From NCBI GenBank assembly GCA_021404685.1, contig QWHC01000011.1, positions 186,001 to 250,000 on the forward strand: a stretch of DNA of 64,000 bases, given 5' to 3'. Origin of the DNA: Chloroflexi bacterium CFX4. Its GTDB lineage: Bacteria > Chloroflexota > Anaerolineae > Aggregatilineales > UBA2796. Made by a program: the position numbers and the translations under genes. Below the pieces are notes generated by a model. That model searched no databases, was not told where the DNA came from, and saw only the letters and a program-made list of their open reading frames with translations. Positions 1-8,893 of the stretch are shown one piece after another (the first letter of the stretch is position 1; the number at the start of each line of letters is the position of its first letter).

Positions 1-774
1 GGGTCCGCCGCCCGTCATAATCCAGATTGCGTCGAAGTGGCGCAGCGCATTGATGATCGAGACGACCACCACGAAGAGCGTGGTCGGGCGCAGCAGCGGA
101 AAGGTGATGTAGGCAAACAACTGCCAGCCATTGCCGCCGTCCAAGCGCGCCGCCTCGTAGTATTCATTGGGAATGTTCTGCAAGCCGGCCAGGAAGATCA
201 CCGCGTAGTAGCCCGTGGCGCGCCAAATCGCCATGATGATGACTGCCCACAGCGCGTATTGGCGGTTGTTCAGCCAAGGGATGGTCTCGCCGCCGGTGAA
301 TGGCGCTAAGACCACCGAATTTATCGGACCGAACGGATGATAAAGCAGCGTCCAGATGATGGCAAGCACCACCAAGGGCATCACAATCGGCGTGAAGAAC
401 ACCGTTCGGAAGAAGGTGCGGAAGCGGATATTTTGGTTGAGCAAGATCGCCAAGCCCATCGCCAGCACCCAAATCGGCACGCTGACGCCAAGCGAATAGA
501 TCGCCGTCGTTTGCAGCGAACGCCCAAAGGCGGCTGAATTGAACAGGCGCTCATATTGGCGCAAGCCAACATAGCGCTTTTCCGAGAGCAAGTCGTACTC
601 GTGAAAGCTGAGGTGAATAGCATTCGCCATTGGGTAAAAGGCGAAGACCGTGAAATAGATGAGCGCGGGCAAGATGAACAGAATGCCCGTCAGGGCAAGG
701 CGGCGGCGGTAGGTCAGCAGCGGCGCACGCGGCACTGCGGCGGCGGTCGGTGTGGTGGTGCTGTAAGGAAGCAT
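1..774 (-). CDS. Sugar ABC transporter permease, UgpA/MalF type (3' end outside window)
   Basis: This is an inner-membrane permease of a carbohydrate ABC importer and would pair with the binding protein encoded just upstream. The reading frame stays open from an ATG at 774 to the window edge (258 codons), so the C-terminus is missing. A hydrophobic segment follows a short Ala/Pro/Thr-rich start, several more membrane segments come after it, and the EAA loop that docks on the ATPase is visible near residue 207 (EAARLDGG). A GGAG ribosome site lies about 8 bases before the ATG. The usual second permease (MalG/UgpE type) would be expected next, beyond the edge. The substrate cannot be told from the sequence. 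Confidence 0.9.
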   Translation of the reverse strand, partial: MLPYSTTTPTAAAVPRAPLLTYRRRLALTGILFILPALIYFTVFAFYPMANAIHLSFHEYDLLSEKRYVGLRQYERLFNSAAFGRSLQTTAIYSLGVSVPIWVLAMGLAILLNQNIRFRTFFRTVFFTPIVMPLVVLAIIWTLLYHPFGPINSVVLAPFTGGETIPWLNNRQYALWAVIIMAIWRATGYYAVIFLAGLQNIPNEYYEAARLDGGNGWQLFAYITFPLLRPTTLFVVVVSIINALRHFDAIWIMTGGGP

Positions 775-799
775 GGTGATACTCCAAAAATGTAACAAC

Positions 800-824
800 A
801 AGGGCGGGTTGTGCGCCCGCCCTT
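800..824 (-). terminator. Intercistronic stem-loop between binding protein and permease genes
   Basis: A perfect 9-bp stem (800-808 with 816-824, arms AAGGGCGGG/CCCGCCCTT) with a 7-base loop sits in the 102-base gap between the two ABC genes. There is no clear U-run on the minus strand. It therefore looks more like a partial terminator or mRNA-stabilising hairpin, of the kind that lets binding protein exceed permease in such operons, than a full stop. That role is inference. Confidence 0.55.
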
Positions 825-876
825 AGCAAACATCACGTTGGATAGCGGCACTGCGCGCCTGACTATCCCACAACAG

Positions 877-2181
877 CTACTGAATGACCGATTCGATCTC
901 TTGGCAGGCTTCATCCAGCACGGTTTGAGCATCTAAGCCGTTCAACACGGCATCTTGCACCGCTTTGTGGATGAAGGTGCTGATCTGCCCACCTTGCGGA
1001 TGGATCAGGCGCGGACGCCCATACTGCATCTGATCAATAAAGACTTCCAAGCCCTTGAACTCGGCGGCTTCAGGTGCATCCGTCCAGCCAAGGCGTGGCA
1101 ACACATAGCCCGCCGCTGGCAGCCAGCGTGCGCCCTGCTCAGAGGCAAAGTTGATGAACTTCCATGCCTCAGCCTGCTTCTGGCTCTTCGCGTTGACGAC
1201 CCACAGCCACGTTGAGAGCATGACCACATTACGGGTGGCGTCGGTCATCTGTGGCAGCGGAATGATGCGGTAGTTTTCGACCACCTCTGGGTTGCTGGCG
1301 AAGGTTGGCACTGCCCAAGGACCCAAAATCCACATGCCGACCTTTTCCTGCACGAAGTCTTCCATCGCGTTTTGGGCGGTGGAAAGGTTAATGCCGGGTG
1401 CGCCTGCGCCATACTTGGTATACATATCCTGCATGGTCTGGAGCGCCTTCACGCCTTCAGGGCTGTTCAGGGTGCAGGTGTTGCCCTTGTCGTCATCGCT
1501 CAGGATCGAGCCGCCGAGCTGGTAGAGCAGCGGCGAGTAGAGCAGCATCGTCCAGCCGGGCGTTAGCAAGTTCCAGGCAAAGCCCTGCCGCTCAAAGCGC
1601 CCGTTCTCAACCTTTGCCAGCTTTGCGCCAATCATACCGACTTCTTCCCACGTCTTGGGATAATCGGTGGCAGGGTCTAAGCCCGCCTCGCGGAAAATCT
1701 TGTCGTTGATGACCATCGTCCAAGAGTTGTATTCAAAGGGAATGCCGTAGACCTTGCCATCAGCGCCCTTGAAAGGATCAAGGCTGCCGGGGACGTAGGC
1801 CTCTAGGAATGCCTCATCGCTCTCAAAGCCGAAGGCGGCGGCATCTACTGGCGCCAAAATGCCGCGACTGGTCAGGATGGCGTGGTTGGCATCGTTAATA
1901 TCGAAAAGATCGGGCAGTTGGTCGCCCGCGGCAGCGGTCAGCACCTTGTTGAGGTACTCGTTGCTGGGGATGATCTCCATCTGAATTTCGACGTTCGGAT
2001 TGGCTGCCATGTATTCTTTAATGAGTTCTTCGGTCAGCACATCGGCAGGCGGGTGGCTGTGCTTCCAGAAGGTCAGCACAATTTTTTCTTGGGCGTTGGC
2101 GGCGGGCGCAACGGCAGCCGCCAATAGGCACATACACAGCAAAGCTGCGAAGGCAACTCTCCAAAAGCGGGTGGCAGTCAT
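877..2181 (-). CDS. Extracellular solute-binding protein, family 1 (sugar ABC importer)
   Basis: This is a periplasmic or surface binding protein that captures a carbohydrate and delivers it to the permease encoded downstream. A signal peptide (MTATRFWRVAF, then an Ala/Leu-rich core ending in NAQ) is followed by the typical beginning of mature family-1 binding proteins (KIVLTFWKH). Length, about 434 residues, is normal. I chose the ATG at 2181 because GAGGAA lies 9 bases upstream; an ATG at 2196 would add five residues and overlaps that ribosome site. No lipobox cysteine is seen at the cleavage region. The ligand is unknown. Confidence 0.88.
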   Translation of the reverse strand: MTATRFWRVAFAALLCMCLLAAAVAPAANAQEKIVLTFWKHSHPPADVLTEELIKEYMAANPNVEIQMEIIPSNEYLNKVLTAAAGDQLPDLFDINDANHAILTSRGILAPVDAAAFGFESDEAFLEAYVPGSLDPFKGADGKVYGIPFEYNSWTMVINDKIFREAGLDPATDYPKTWEEVGMIGAKLAKVENGRFERQGFAWNLLTPGWTMLLYSPLLYQLGGSILSDDDKGNTCTLNSPEGVKALQTMQDMYTKYGAGAPGINLSTAQNAMEDFVQEKVGMWILGPWAVPTFASNPEVVENYRIIPLPQMTDATRNVVMLSTWLWVVNAKSQKQAEAWKFINFASEQGARWLPAAGYVLPRLGWTDAPEAAEFKGLEVFIDQMQYGRPRLIHPQGGQISTFIHKAVQDAVLNGLDAQTVLDEACQEIESVIQ

Positions 2182-2238
2182 GGCTAAATTCCTCATTGTG
2201 AACTAATGGTTTTTTTAAGTGCGCGGCACTTGGCAGAG

Positions 2239-2268
2239 AGTCTATGCACGATTGTGAAGGTTTGTCAA
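2239..2268 (-). promoter_or_regulatory. Sigma-70 promoter for the ABC sugar operon
   Basis: On the minus strand, TTGACA (2263-2268) and TAGACT (2239-2244) are separated by 18 bases and lie about 55 bases before the binding-protein start. The gap 2182-2534 otherwise holds only this site, an AT-rich stretch and a possible -10 for the opposite gene. Confidence 0.6.
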
Positions 2269-2441
2269 ATTTGTGCCGCCCATAACAAGGCAGGGCGTTC
2301 GCTTAGTCTGCTAGGGCTAGACCTACAGCGCTCCACTGAGCGGGTAAAGTTTTTGGGCGCTTTTTTGAAAAAAGTGCGTCTAACGGGCAGCGCAGGCGGC
2401 GGGTTGATGGTTTTCCCGCGCTATCTTTAGGGTCACCAATC

Positions 2442-2447
2442 TATAAT
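2442..2447 (+). promoter_or_regulatory. Candidate -10 element for homogentisate dioxygenase
   Basis: A perfect TATAAT lies 88 bases upstream of the dioxygenase ATG. No convincing -35 hexamer is found at 16-18 bases, so this is only a candidate. Confidence 0.3.
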
Positions 2448-2534
2448 AGACCTTGATTCAGGGTGAGGTTGCGCGCCACACTCCGCTTTGCGGTAAAATT
2501 TCAGCGAGACACTCCCAAAAAAGAGGCTTTGAAA

Positions 2535-3698
2535 ATGACCTTTTACCATAAACTTGGCGAGATTCCGCACAAACGGCACACTCAATTCCGCAAACCTGAT
2601 GGATCGCTCTACCGTGAAGAAGTGATGGGCTTGGAAGGCTTCAGCGGCATTCAGAGCATCCTCTACCACCACTTTTTGCCGCCGCGTGTGCTGCACGTGG
2701 AAGACCTAGGCATGGCAACGCCCGACTATGCCGACTTCGGCGCCATCCGCCACCGCGCCTTCAGCACTGCCAACCTTCCCAGCGGCGGCGACCCTGTGCA
2801 AGCGCGGCGCGTGCTGCTGGGCAACCGCGATGTGACGCTTGGCGTGGCGCGCCCAACCCAAAGCATGAGCTACTTCTACCGCAACGCACAGGCTTATGAG
2901 GTCTGGTTTGTGCATGAAGGCAGCGGCACATTACGGACTCAGTTTGGCAGCCTGCCGTTCGGCGTGGGCGATTATTTGGTCATCCCCTTCGGCGTGACGT
3001 GGCAAATGCAGCTTTCGGGCGAGGCGCGCTTCTTCGTCATTGAATCGCCCTCGCAGATTGAGCCGCCCAAGCGCTACCGCAACAAATTCGGGCAACTGCT
3101 GGAACATGCGCCCTATTGCGAGCGCGACATCCGCACGCCGGAAGTGCTGGAGACTTTTACCGAGCGCGGCGAGTTCGAGGTACGCGTCAAGGTGCGCGAT
3201 AGGCTCTCGCGCCATGTGCTGGATCACCATCCCTTTGACGTGGTCGGCTGGGATGGCTATCTCTACCCGTGGGCGTTCAGCATCCACGATTTCGAGCCGA
3301 TCACGGGCAGAATTCATCAGCCGCCGCCAGTTCATCAGACCTTTGAGGGCGGGAATTTTGTGGTGTGTTCATTCGTGCCGCGCCTGTTCGATTACCATCC
3401 GCAAGGTATTCCGGCGCCCTATAATCACAGCAACGTCAACAGCGATGAGGTCATCTACTATGCAGAGGGCAACTTCATGTCGCGGCGCGGCATTGAGCGT
3501 GCGGACATCACGCTGCATCCGAGCGGCTTGCCGCACGGTCCGCAGCCCGGCGCCACAGAGGCGAGTCTAGGTGCGGTGCAGACGGAAGAACTCGCTGTGA
3601 TGGTGGATACCTTCCATCCACTAGAGATAACGACAGCTGCCCTAGAGCTGGAGAAGTTGGAATACATGGGATCGTGGTTGGCAGGTAACGGCGCGTAG
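2535..3698 (+). CDS. hmgA: Homogentisate 1,2-dioxygenase (short bacterial form)
   Basis: This cytoplasmic non-haem iron enzyme opens the ring of homogentisate to maleylacetoacetate in tyrosine/phenylalanine breakdown. The 387-residue protein starts MTFYHKLGEIPHKRHTQFR, the signature of the short bacterial form, and keeps the C-terminal metal region: His298, Asp304/Glu305 and His334 in YNHSNVNSDE...GLPHGP match the family's His-Glu-His iron ligands. GAGG lies upstream of the ATG at 2535; an in-frame start at 2463 would add a non-conserved, basic extension. No other homogentisate-pathway gene is in the window. The stop codon abuts that of the convergent gene with no spacer. Confidence 0.88.
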   Translation: MTFYHKLGEIPHKRHTQFRKPDGSLYREEVMGLEGFSGIQSILYHHFLPPRVLHVEDLGMATPDYADFGAIRHRAFSTANLPSGGDPVQARRVLLGNRDVTLGVARPTQSMSYFYRNAQAYEVWFVHEGSGTLRTQFGSLPFGVGDYLVIPFGVTWQMQLSGEARFFVIESPSQIEPPKRYRNKFGQLLEHAPYCERDIRTPEVLETFTERGEFEVRVKVRDRLSRHVLDHHPFDVVGWDGYLYPWAFSIHDFEPITGRIHQPPPVHQTFEGGNFVVCSFVPRLFDYHPQGIPAPYNHSNVNSDEVIYYAEGNFMSRRGIERADITLHPSGLPHGPQPGATEASLGAVQTEELAVMVDTFHPLEITTAALELEKLEYMGSWLAGNGA

Positions 3699-4661
3699 TT
3701 AGCTTTGCTCATCAGGCGCGCCCAGCATCGCCTCAAGCGTTGCATTGCTGGCGCGCCTGTTCCCCTGAATGGTGCGCCGCTTCTTGAACATCTTCGGCAG
3801 CCCAACCAGTCCGGCCGCCATGCCGCGCAGTTTGGCGCGTGCCGCCGCGCCGCGCCATGCCCGCAGCGCTTGCCACGCCGTCTGTGCTTGCGCCGCCAGG
3901 ATGCGCCGCCAGTGCTTGCGCCACAAAAAGGCGGGATAATTCTTGGCAAGCACCCACAGCGCATTGCGCCCATCGTGAAAGCTGGCCGTGGCGCCGCCAC
4001 CCGTTGCCGAGAGTTTGTGGTAGACCACCGCCTTTGGCGCGTACACACAGCGCCAATCAGCAAGCTGTGCGCGCCATGCCAAATCTACATCTTCCATGCT
4101 GAAGAAGAAATCGTCATCCAGCAAGCCGATCTGATCGAGCATGGTGCGCCGATAGGCTGCTGCGCCGCCGCACGCGCTGAAGACGTATTCCTCCTGTGCA
4201 AATTGCCCAAGATCGCGCTGCCACACACCGCGATTGCCCGCCCGTCCGTCCAGCGTGTAAAAATCGCCTGCCGTATGGAAGGTATCACGCTGATCAAAGA
4301 GCAGCATCTTCGAGGCAACCAGCCCCGCTTCTGGATGCCGACCAAAGCAGGCGATCACTTCGGCTGCCCACTGCGGATCAGCTTCCGTGTCGTTGTTCAG
4401 CAGCGCCAGAAAATCGCCTTGTGCTGCCTGCAAGCCTGCATTACAAGCGCCCGTGAAGCCGTAATTTTTGGGCAGTTCGATCAGGCGCACTTCGGGAAAT
4501 TCGGCGCGGATAAGCGCTGGCGAGCCATCGGTGCTGGCGTTATCGGCAACGATCACTTCAAGGTGTGGGTAGCGCTGAGCGCGCAAGGCGGCAAGGCAAA
4601 CGGGCAAATGCGCCGCACCGTTCCAGTTGGGAATGATGATTGAGAACAGCGGATCGCTCAT
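3699..4661 (-). CDS. Glycosyltransferase family 2 (WbbL-like)
   Basis: A GT-A-fold glycosyltransferase that probably moves a sugar onto a cell-surface glycan. The 320 residues show the expected order: SIIIPNWNGAAHL at the N-terminus, DNASTDGS near residue 41, the metal-binding NNDTEAD near residue 90 and the acceptor-side motif MEDVDLAWR near residue 193. The last about 90 residues are basic and amphipathic, fitting membrane attachment. It is the last gene of a three-gene operon and overlaps the preceding lipoprotein gene by 4 bases (ATGA type). Similarity is to rhamnosyl-type transferases; donor and acceptor are unknown. Confidence 0.85.
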   Translation of the reverse strand: MSDPLFSIIIPNWNGAAHLPVCLAALRAQRYPHLEVIVADNASTDGSPALIRAEFPEVRLIELPKNYGFTGACNAGLQAAQGDFLALLNNDTEADPQWAAEVIACFGRHPEAGLVASKMLLFDQRDTFHTAGDFYTLDGRAGNRGVWQRDLGQFAQEEYVFSACGGAAAYRRTMLDQIGLLDDDFFFSMEDVDLAWRAQLADWRCVYAPKAVVYHKLSATGGGATASFHDGRNALWVLAKNYPAFLWRKHWRRILAAQAQTAWQALRAWRGAAARAKLRGMAAGLVGLPKMFKKRRTIQGNRRASNATLEAMLGAPDEQS

Positions 4662-5341
4662 GGCTGAACAACGGGCGCACGCGCACAGTCGCCATCACGG
4701 TTGATGTATTGCGCGCTGACCCAACCAATCTGACCATCGGCGCGCCGCACCTGATACCACGTACCGCTGCTGTTGCGCCCTAGCACGCCGAGTTGTTCGC
4801 CAATTGCCAGCTTGGTGATGATCTCTGTGTTGGTGCCATCGCCGCGCCGCAAATTCAGGTTATTCACGTTGACCTGTGCGGTGCAGGCTTGCGAGGCGCT
4901 CTGCGTGGCGCCGCTGCTGCTGACCACTTGCAGGCTGAGCAAGGCAGGCTCGCTGGCAACGGCGCGCCGATAGACAATTACGGAGAGGTTCAGCATGCCG
5001 CTTTGGCTGGGCGTGTAAGGCAGCAGTGCCTCAAACTCGCGGATGGGGTCAGGGGCGGGCTGAATGGCGACCACGCGCTCGCCTTCGCGCAGTTCGGCAC
5101 GGGTAATGCCGATGTTATCTAGGGCGCGCACACGGATGATCACTTGTTCACCGGCGATGGCGGCTGCGCCGTTGGGCGGCGATTCGATCACGACTTGTGG
5201 GCGCGTGCCGTCATCAGAGGGCAGGGCAAGCGTGGGCGTGGGTGGTGTGCTTGCTTCAGGCGCACTCGCCAAGTTGCAGGCAAGGGCGGCGGCAGCCAAC
5301 AGCAAACCAGCACACAGCACCGCAAGTTGCCCACGCAGCAT
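4658..5341 (-). CDS. Lipoprotein with Ig-like region and SH3b domain
   Basis: An exported lipoprotein of 227 residues. A hydrophobic leader ends in the lipobox LAC, placing the modified Cys near residue 22, and is followed by a Pro/Thr-rich linker. Residues about 45-140 look like an Ig/bacterial-surface beta domain (IESPPNGAAAIAGEQVIIRV). Residues about 150-215 form an SH3b domain (NLNLRRGDGTNTEI...GWVSAQYI), a fold that often binds peptidoglycan or peptides. The ATG abuts the stop of the upstream hydrolase gene, so the two are translationally coupled. The precise function is not known. Confidence 0.75.
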   Translation of the reverse strand: MLRGQLAVLCAGLLLAAAALACNLASAPEASTPPTPTLALPSDDGTRPQVVIESPPNGAAAIAGEQVIIRVRALDNIGITRAELREGERVVAIQPAPDPIREFEALLPYTPSQSGMLNLSVIVYRRAVASEPALLSLQVVSSSGATQSASQACTAQVNVNNLNLRRGDGTNTEIITKLAIGEQLGVLGRNSSGTWYQVRRADGQIGWVSAQYINRDGDCARAPVVQP

Positions 5342-6205
5342 TTAGTTCGTCTCCACAGGGTTGGCGGCAGGCTGAGAGGCGTGCCGCATCCGCTCAAAGA
5401 GCGCATTCAGGTTATCACGGTGAAGCTGCTGCGCCGTGCCATTCAGCAGCACACGGCTTTTGCCGCAGCGTTCAATATCCACCCCTTGAAGGTAACTCTG
5501 TGGGTTAGGTTTGGCAAGGGCAAGCTCAACATGCTTTTTCAAGGCACGCAGATAGGCAATATCGCTACGGATTTTTTCCTCAATTTCACCACGCAAGATG
5601 ACCTCACCATGCCCTTGCACAATGTTTTCAAAGTTGTTGTTCTGAAGGCTTTGCAGGGAATTGAGAAAATCGTTATAGTCGCCATCCACAAAGTAGGGCA
5701 GCGCCATGAGCGTATCCGCGGCGAACAGCACACGGTCTTCGCGGGCAAGGCAGACGATTGAATCGGGGCTGTGACCGGGTGTATGCCAGAATTGCAGCAC
5801 CTTATTGCCTACCGTCAGGTTGAAGACATGCTCCGTGATCAGCAGTTGCGGCATCACAATCTGTACATCGGCAAGCTCGCTCAGTGAGGTCTTCGCCTGC
5901 TCTAGGCTGGCGCGCCCGCGTGTATCGAGCAGTTCCGCACAGCGCGGATGGGCGATCACGGTTGCCGATGGGAATAGGCAGGTGCCGTAGGTATGATCGG
6001 CATGGTAGTGCGTATTGACAACATAGCGGACGGGGCAGCCTAAGCGCCCTTCCACAAACTGCTTGATTTGGCGTGTTTCGTCAGGGTAGAGCAGGGTATC
6101 AATCAGGACGGCACCTTCTGAAGTAATTAAGACACTGGCAGTAACTTGGGCGTATCGATCACTGGTGAATACATAGATGTCATCGGCTACTCGCTCACGC
6201 TGCAT
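5342..6205 (-). CDS. Metallo-beta-lactamase-fold hydrolase
   Basis: A 287-residue hydrolase of the MBL superfamily. The metal motif THYHADH (HxHxDH) is near residue 86, a later His is present in TPGHSPDS, then AADTL and a final metal His in QGHGE. No signal peptide is seen, so it is probably cytoplasmic. The substrate is unknown; the family includes glyoxalase II-like, lactonase and quinoprotein-relay-like enzymes. It is the first gene of the operon MBL / SH3b lipoprotein / GT2, preceded by a strong promoter at 6260-6288. Confidence 0.82.
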   Translation of the reverse strand: MQRERVADDIYVFTSDRYAQVTASVLITSEGAVLIDTLLYPDETRQIKQFVEGRLGCPVRYVVNTHYHADHTYGTCLFPSATVIAHPRCAELLDTRGRASLEQAKTSLSELADVQIVMPQLLITEHVFNLTVGNKVLQFWHTPGHSPDSIVCLAREDRVLFAADTLMALPYFVDGDYNDFLNSLQSLQNNNFENIVQGHGEVILRGEIEEKIRSDIAYLRALKKHVELALAKPNPQSYLQGVDIERCGKSRVLLNGTAQQLHRDNLNALFERMRHASQPAANPVETN

Positions 6206-6259
6206 AAGGACTTCCGCGATTTCTAGATCGACTTATCAAGACTGGGAAAAAGCACGCAA

Positions 6260-6288
6260 AGTATAAATAGGCAGCTAGCGCACGTCAA
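6260..6288 (-). promoter_or_regulatory. Near-consensus sigma-70 promoter for MBL-SH3b-GT2 operon
   Basis: TTGACG (6283-6288) and TATACT (6260-6265) on the minus strand are spaced by 17 bases and lie 55 bases before the hydrolase ATG. The rest of the 232-base divergent gap shows a short 6-bp hairpin around 6303-6323 and nothing else clear. Confidence 0.7.
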
Positions 6289-6437
6289 GCCTTTCGGCAA
6301 GAGGCAGGCGCAGCGGCTGCCTATTTCAATATAGCCTTGTTATTTGGCGTGCGCGCTGAAAACGTTTATCATTAGGCGGCATCCCATCTCGCAGGGTTAT
6401 CTATGGATGCACACGGCAAAGGGTTGGCAGAAAAACC

Positions 6438-7535
6438 ATGAGAAGACGAATGCTTTGGCACATACGGCGCGGTGTGGCTGCCTTGCTCACGCTGATCATT
6501 GGTGCGTCCGCATTGGTGGGCTGCACCGCACAAACGCGCATTCTGCACATTGGCGTTATCAATCTATCGCCATTATTGGCGCCCGTATTTGAGGGCTTCA
6601 AAGACGGTATGCAGGCGTTCGGCTACCGTGAAGATGTAAACGTCAAATATACCTATCTTGAGGCGGGTACGATTGATAAGCTGGACGATTTGGTCAGCAC
6701 CTTTCTAACGCCTGAGATTGACCTGATCCTTGCGATCAGCACGCCCGCGGCGCAATCTGCCAAGCGCATCGCTGGCGAGAGCAAGCGCATTGTGTTTGCC
6801 AGCGTCCTTGATCCGCTTGGGGCGGGCATCGTGGACTCGATTCGGCAGCCGGGCGGCAACATCACTGGCATTCGGCACGGCATTCACGAGGCAAAGCGCT
6901 TTGAGTGGCTGCTGCGCGTTAAAGCGGATATTCAAAAGGTCTACATTCCCTTTAATCCGAATGATCGGGCAGCGGTCATCAACCTGAACATCGCTAAAGA
7001 GGTGGCAGCCAGCTATGGCGTGGAAGTGGTGGAGCGTGCCAGCGCCAATAATGATGAACTCACGGCTGCGCTGACGGATGTGCCTGCTGATGTGGACGCG
7101 ATCCACGTGCTGGCAGATAACTTGATCGCCTCGCGGCTTGTCAGCGGCACACCAAACTTCCTGAGCGTTTCGCTGGAGCGCAAACTGCCCATGTCTGTGC
7201 CGATTGTTTCCCAAGTTGCCCAGGGCGGCTTGATTGCCTATGCCTTCGACTTCTTTTCACTGGGCAGGCAGTCGGCGCGTTTAGTGGATCAAGTGCTGCG
7301 CGGCGTCAAGCCGGGTGACCTGCCCGTGGAGACAGTGGAGTTTGAACTTGCCATTAATGTTGGAACGGCGCGTGCCATTGGGCTAACCTTGGCGGATGAA
7401 TTGGTGGAGCAGGCAGATCGTGTTTATTATGGCAACCCGATGGGCAGCAGTGGCGCAAACACGCCGCAGCCAACCATCCGCCCAACCTCCACGCTGCCCC
7501 CACCCGCCGCAACGCCCACCGAGCGCACATTCTAA
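6438..7535 (+). CDS. ABC-type substrate-binding lipoprotein (PF04392-like)
   Basis: An exported binding lipoprotein of 365 residues. A membrane-spanning leader ends in the lipobox ALVGC, followed by an LHIGVINLSP strand typical of the TrpX/ABC_sub_bind family and by periplasmic-binding-fold motifs (AISTPAAQSAK, GNITGIRHG). The C-terminus is a Pro/Thr-rich tail. No permease or ATPase gene is nearby. Instead, a Cache-HAMP receptor follows after 12 bases, which suggests the protein presents its ligand to that receptor rather than to a transporter; this is inference. The start is the first of two close ATGs and the ribosome site is weak. Confidence 0.78.
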   Translation: MRRRMLWHIRRGVAALLTLIIGASALVGCTAQTRILHIGVINLSPLLAPVFEGFKDGMQAFGYREDVNVKYTYLEAGTIDKLDDLVSTFLTPEIDLILAISTPAAQSAKRIAGESKRIVFASVLDPLGAGIVDSIRQPGGNITGIRHGIHEAKRFEWLLRVKADIQKVYIPFNPNDRAAVINLNIAKEVAASYGVEVVERASANNDELTAALTDVPADVDAIHVLADNLIASRLVSGTPNFLSVSLERKLPMSVPIVSQVAQGGLIAYAFDFFSLGRQSARLVDQVLRGVKPGDLPVETVEFELAINVGTARAIGLTLADELVEQADRVYYGNPMGSSGANTPQPTIRPTSTLPPPAATPTERTF

Positions 7536-7547
7536 AGGAAAACGAGC

Positions 7548-8831
7548 ATGAGACAGAGCATCCGCAGGCGTTTACCACTCTCTTATATCACGGTGGCAGT
7601 CGGTCCGCTGGTCTTGGTCGGGCTGGTTTTGGTGCTGGTCAGCTTTAGCTTTCAGTACAATCAGGCGCTCAGCAAGCAGGGTGAAGTGGCGCGGCGTGTT
7701 GCCACGGAGCTAAACGCTTTCATCAGCAAGCTGGAGGCAGAGCTACAAACCGCTGCCAAAGAGCTGCGCGGTCTGAGCGCTGAGCAACAACAGAATTTGT
7801 TAGCGCGGCTGCCCTCTTACCCACAAATTTTTGACGAGCTAATCCTGACTGATTCACGCGGTGCGGAAATTTTATACCTCTCGCGCCTGGCGGTGTTTGA
7901 TCCGAACCGCAACGTCTCGTGGGCAAACGACGACCTTTTCTTCTTCACCCGCACAGACCGCAAAGCCCACTACAGCCCAATCCTGATTGACGAGGAGACA
8001 GGGCAGCCTTCCATGCTGATCTCAGCGCCGATCATCAACCCACAAAATGGTGCGGCTGACGCTGTGCTGATCGCTAGGATTCGCTTCAAACCGATCTGGG
8101 ATTTGGTGGCAGCCATTCAGCTTGACGCGGGCGAGAACGTCTTCATCGCCGATATTTCAGGGCGCATTGTGGCGCACCTGAATCCGTCCATTGTGCTGCA
8201 AAACCAAGTCTATACCTTGCCTGCGGCGGGTGGGTTAGGCACGGGGCAATCGGCGCCTAACGTTGTGGTGACGTGGGTCAAGCAAAGCTATGGCAACCAA
8301 ACGTTCACCATTGTGGCGGAACGCAATGTGCTGAACGCCTTGGAATTTGCCCTGTGGACGGTCATCATTGCGCTGGCGGTGATGGTGCTGGCGGTGGTGC
8401 TGGCAGCCGTGACCGGGCGGCGGGCAGCGCAGCGCGTTGTGGTGCCGATTGAGGCATTGGTAGAGGCAGCCAAGGCGCTTAAGGATAAATCGGAGGCGTT
8501 TGACGCCGAAAGCCTTGTGCCAGTTGCCAAGCGCGAAGATGAATTTGGGCAGTTGGCGCGCACCTTCCAAGCGATGGGTGAGCAAGTCATCATCCGTGAG
8601 CAAACGCTCAAGCAGGAAGTGCAAGAGCTTCGCATCGAGATTGACGAGACCAAGAAAAGCCGCGCTGTGGCTGAAATCACGGATAGCGAGTTCTTCAAGG
8701 AATTGCAGAGCAAAGCCTCGCGGATGCGCCAACGCACCAAGACGCTGCCCATAGAAGGCGCGCAAGAGGAAGAAGGTGCAGGCAGCAGCGGCGGAACGCT
8801 GCATCCGCAAACGGGCATGGTGGAAGGCTGA
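7548..8831 (+). CDS. Cache-HAMP membrane receptor lacking an output domain
   Basis: A 427-residue membrane sensor. TM1 spans about residues 15-37, an extracytoplasmic Cache-like region about 38-260, and TM2 about 265-292. A HAMP domain follows (VVPIEALVEAAKAL...DEFGQLARTFQAMGEQV), then a coiled coil (REQTLKQEVQELRIEIDETK) and a short tail. No histidine kinase, GGDEF, cyclase or methyl-accepting domain follows. AAAGGA precedes the ATG. The similar coiled-coil tail (RIEIDE, VAEIT, FFKELQ) is one I recall from HAMP proteins of cyanobacteria and Chloroflexi. The output partner must be a separate protein. Confidence 0.78.
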   Translation: MRQSIRRRLPLSYITVAVGPLVLVGLVLVLVSFSFQYNQALSKQGEVARRVATELNAFISKLEAELQTAAKELRGLSAEQQQNLLARLPSYPQIFDELILTDSRGAEILYLSRLAVFDPNRNVSWANDDLFFFTRTDRKAHYSPILIDEETGQPSMLISAPIINPQNGAADAVLIARIRFKPIWDLVAAIQLDAGENVFIADISGRIVAHLNPSIVLQNQVYTLPAAGGLGTGQSAPNVVVTWVKQSYGNQTFTIVAERNVLNALEFALWTVIIALAVMVLAVVLAAVTGRRAAQRVVVPIEALVEAAKALKDKSEAFDAESLVPVAKREDEFGQLARTFQAMGEQVIIREQTLKQEVQELRIEIDETKKSRAVAEITDSEFFKELQSKASRMRQRTKTLPIEGAQEEEGAGSSGGTLHPQTGMVEG

Positions 8832-8893
8832 GCCTGCCGCCAACAGGTGAATGTTAGACCTATTGGGTTAATCTAGCAAGGAGACATCGTTCA

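Noticed and set aside
2206-2430. 74-codon ORF between the ABC operon and the dioxygenase gene
   Set aside because: It overlaps the ABC promoter, has no ribosome site and no recognisable composition.
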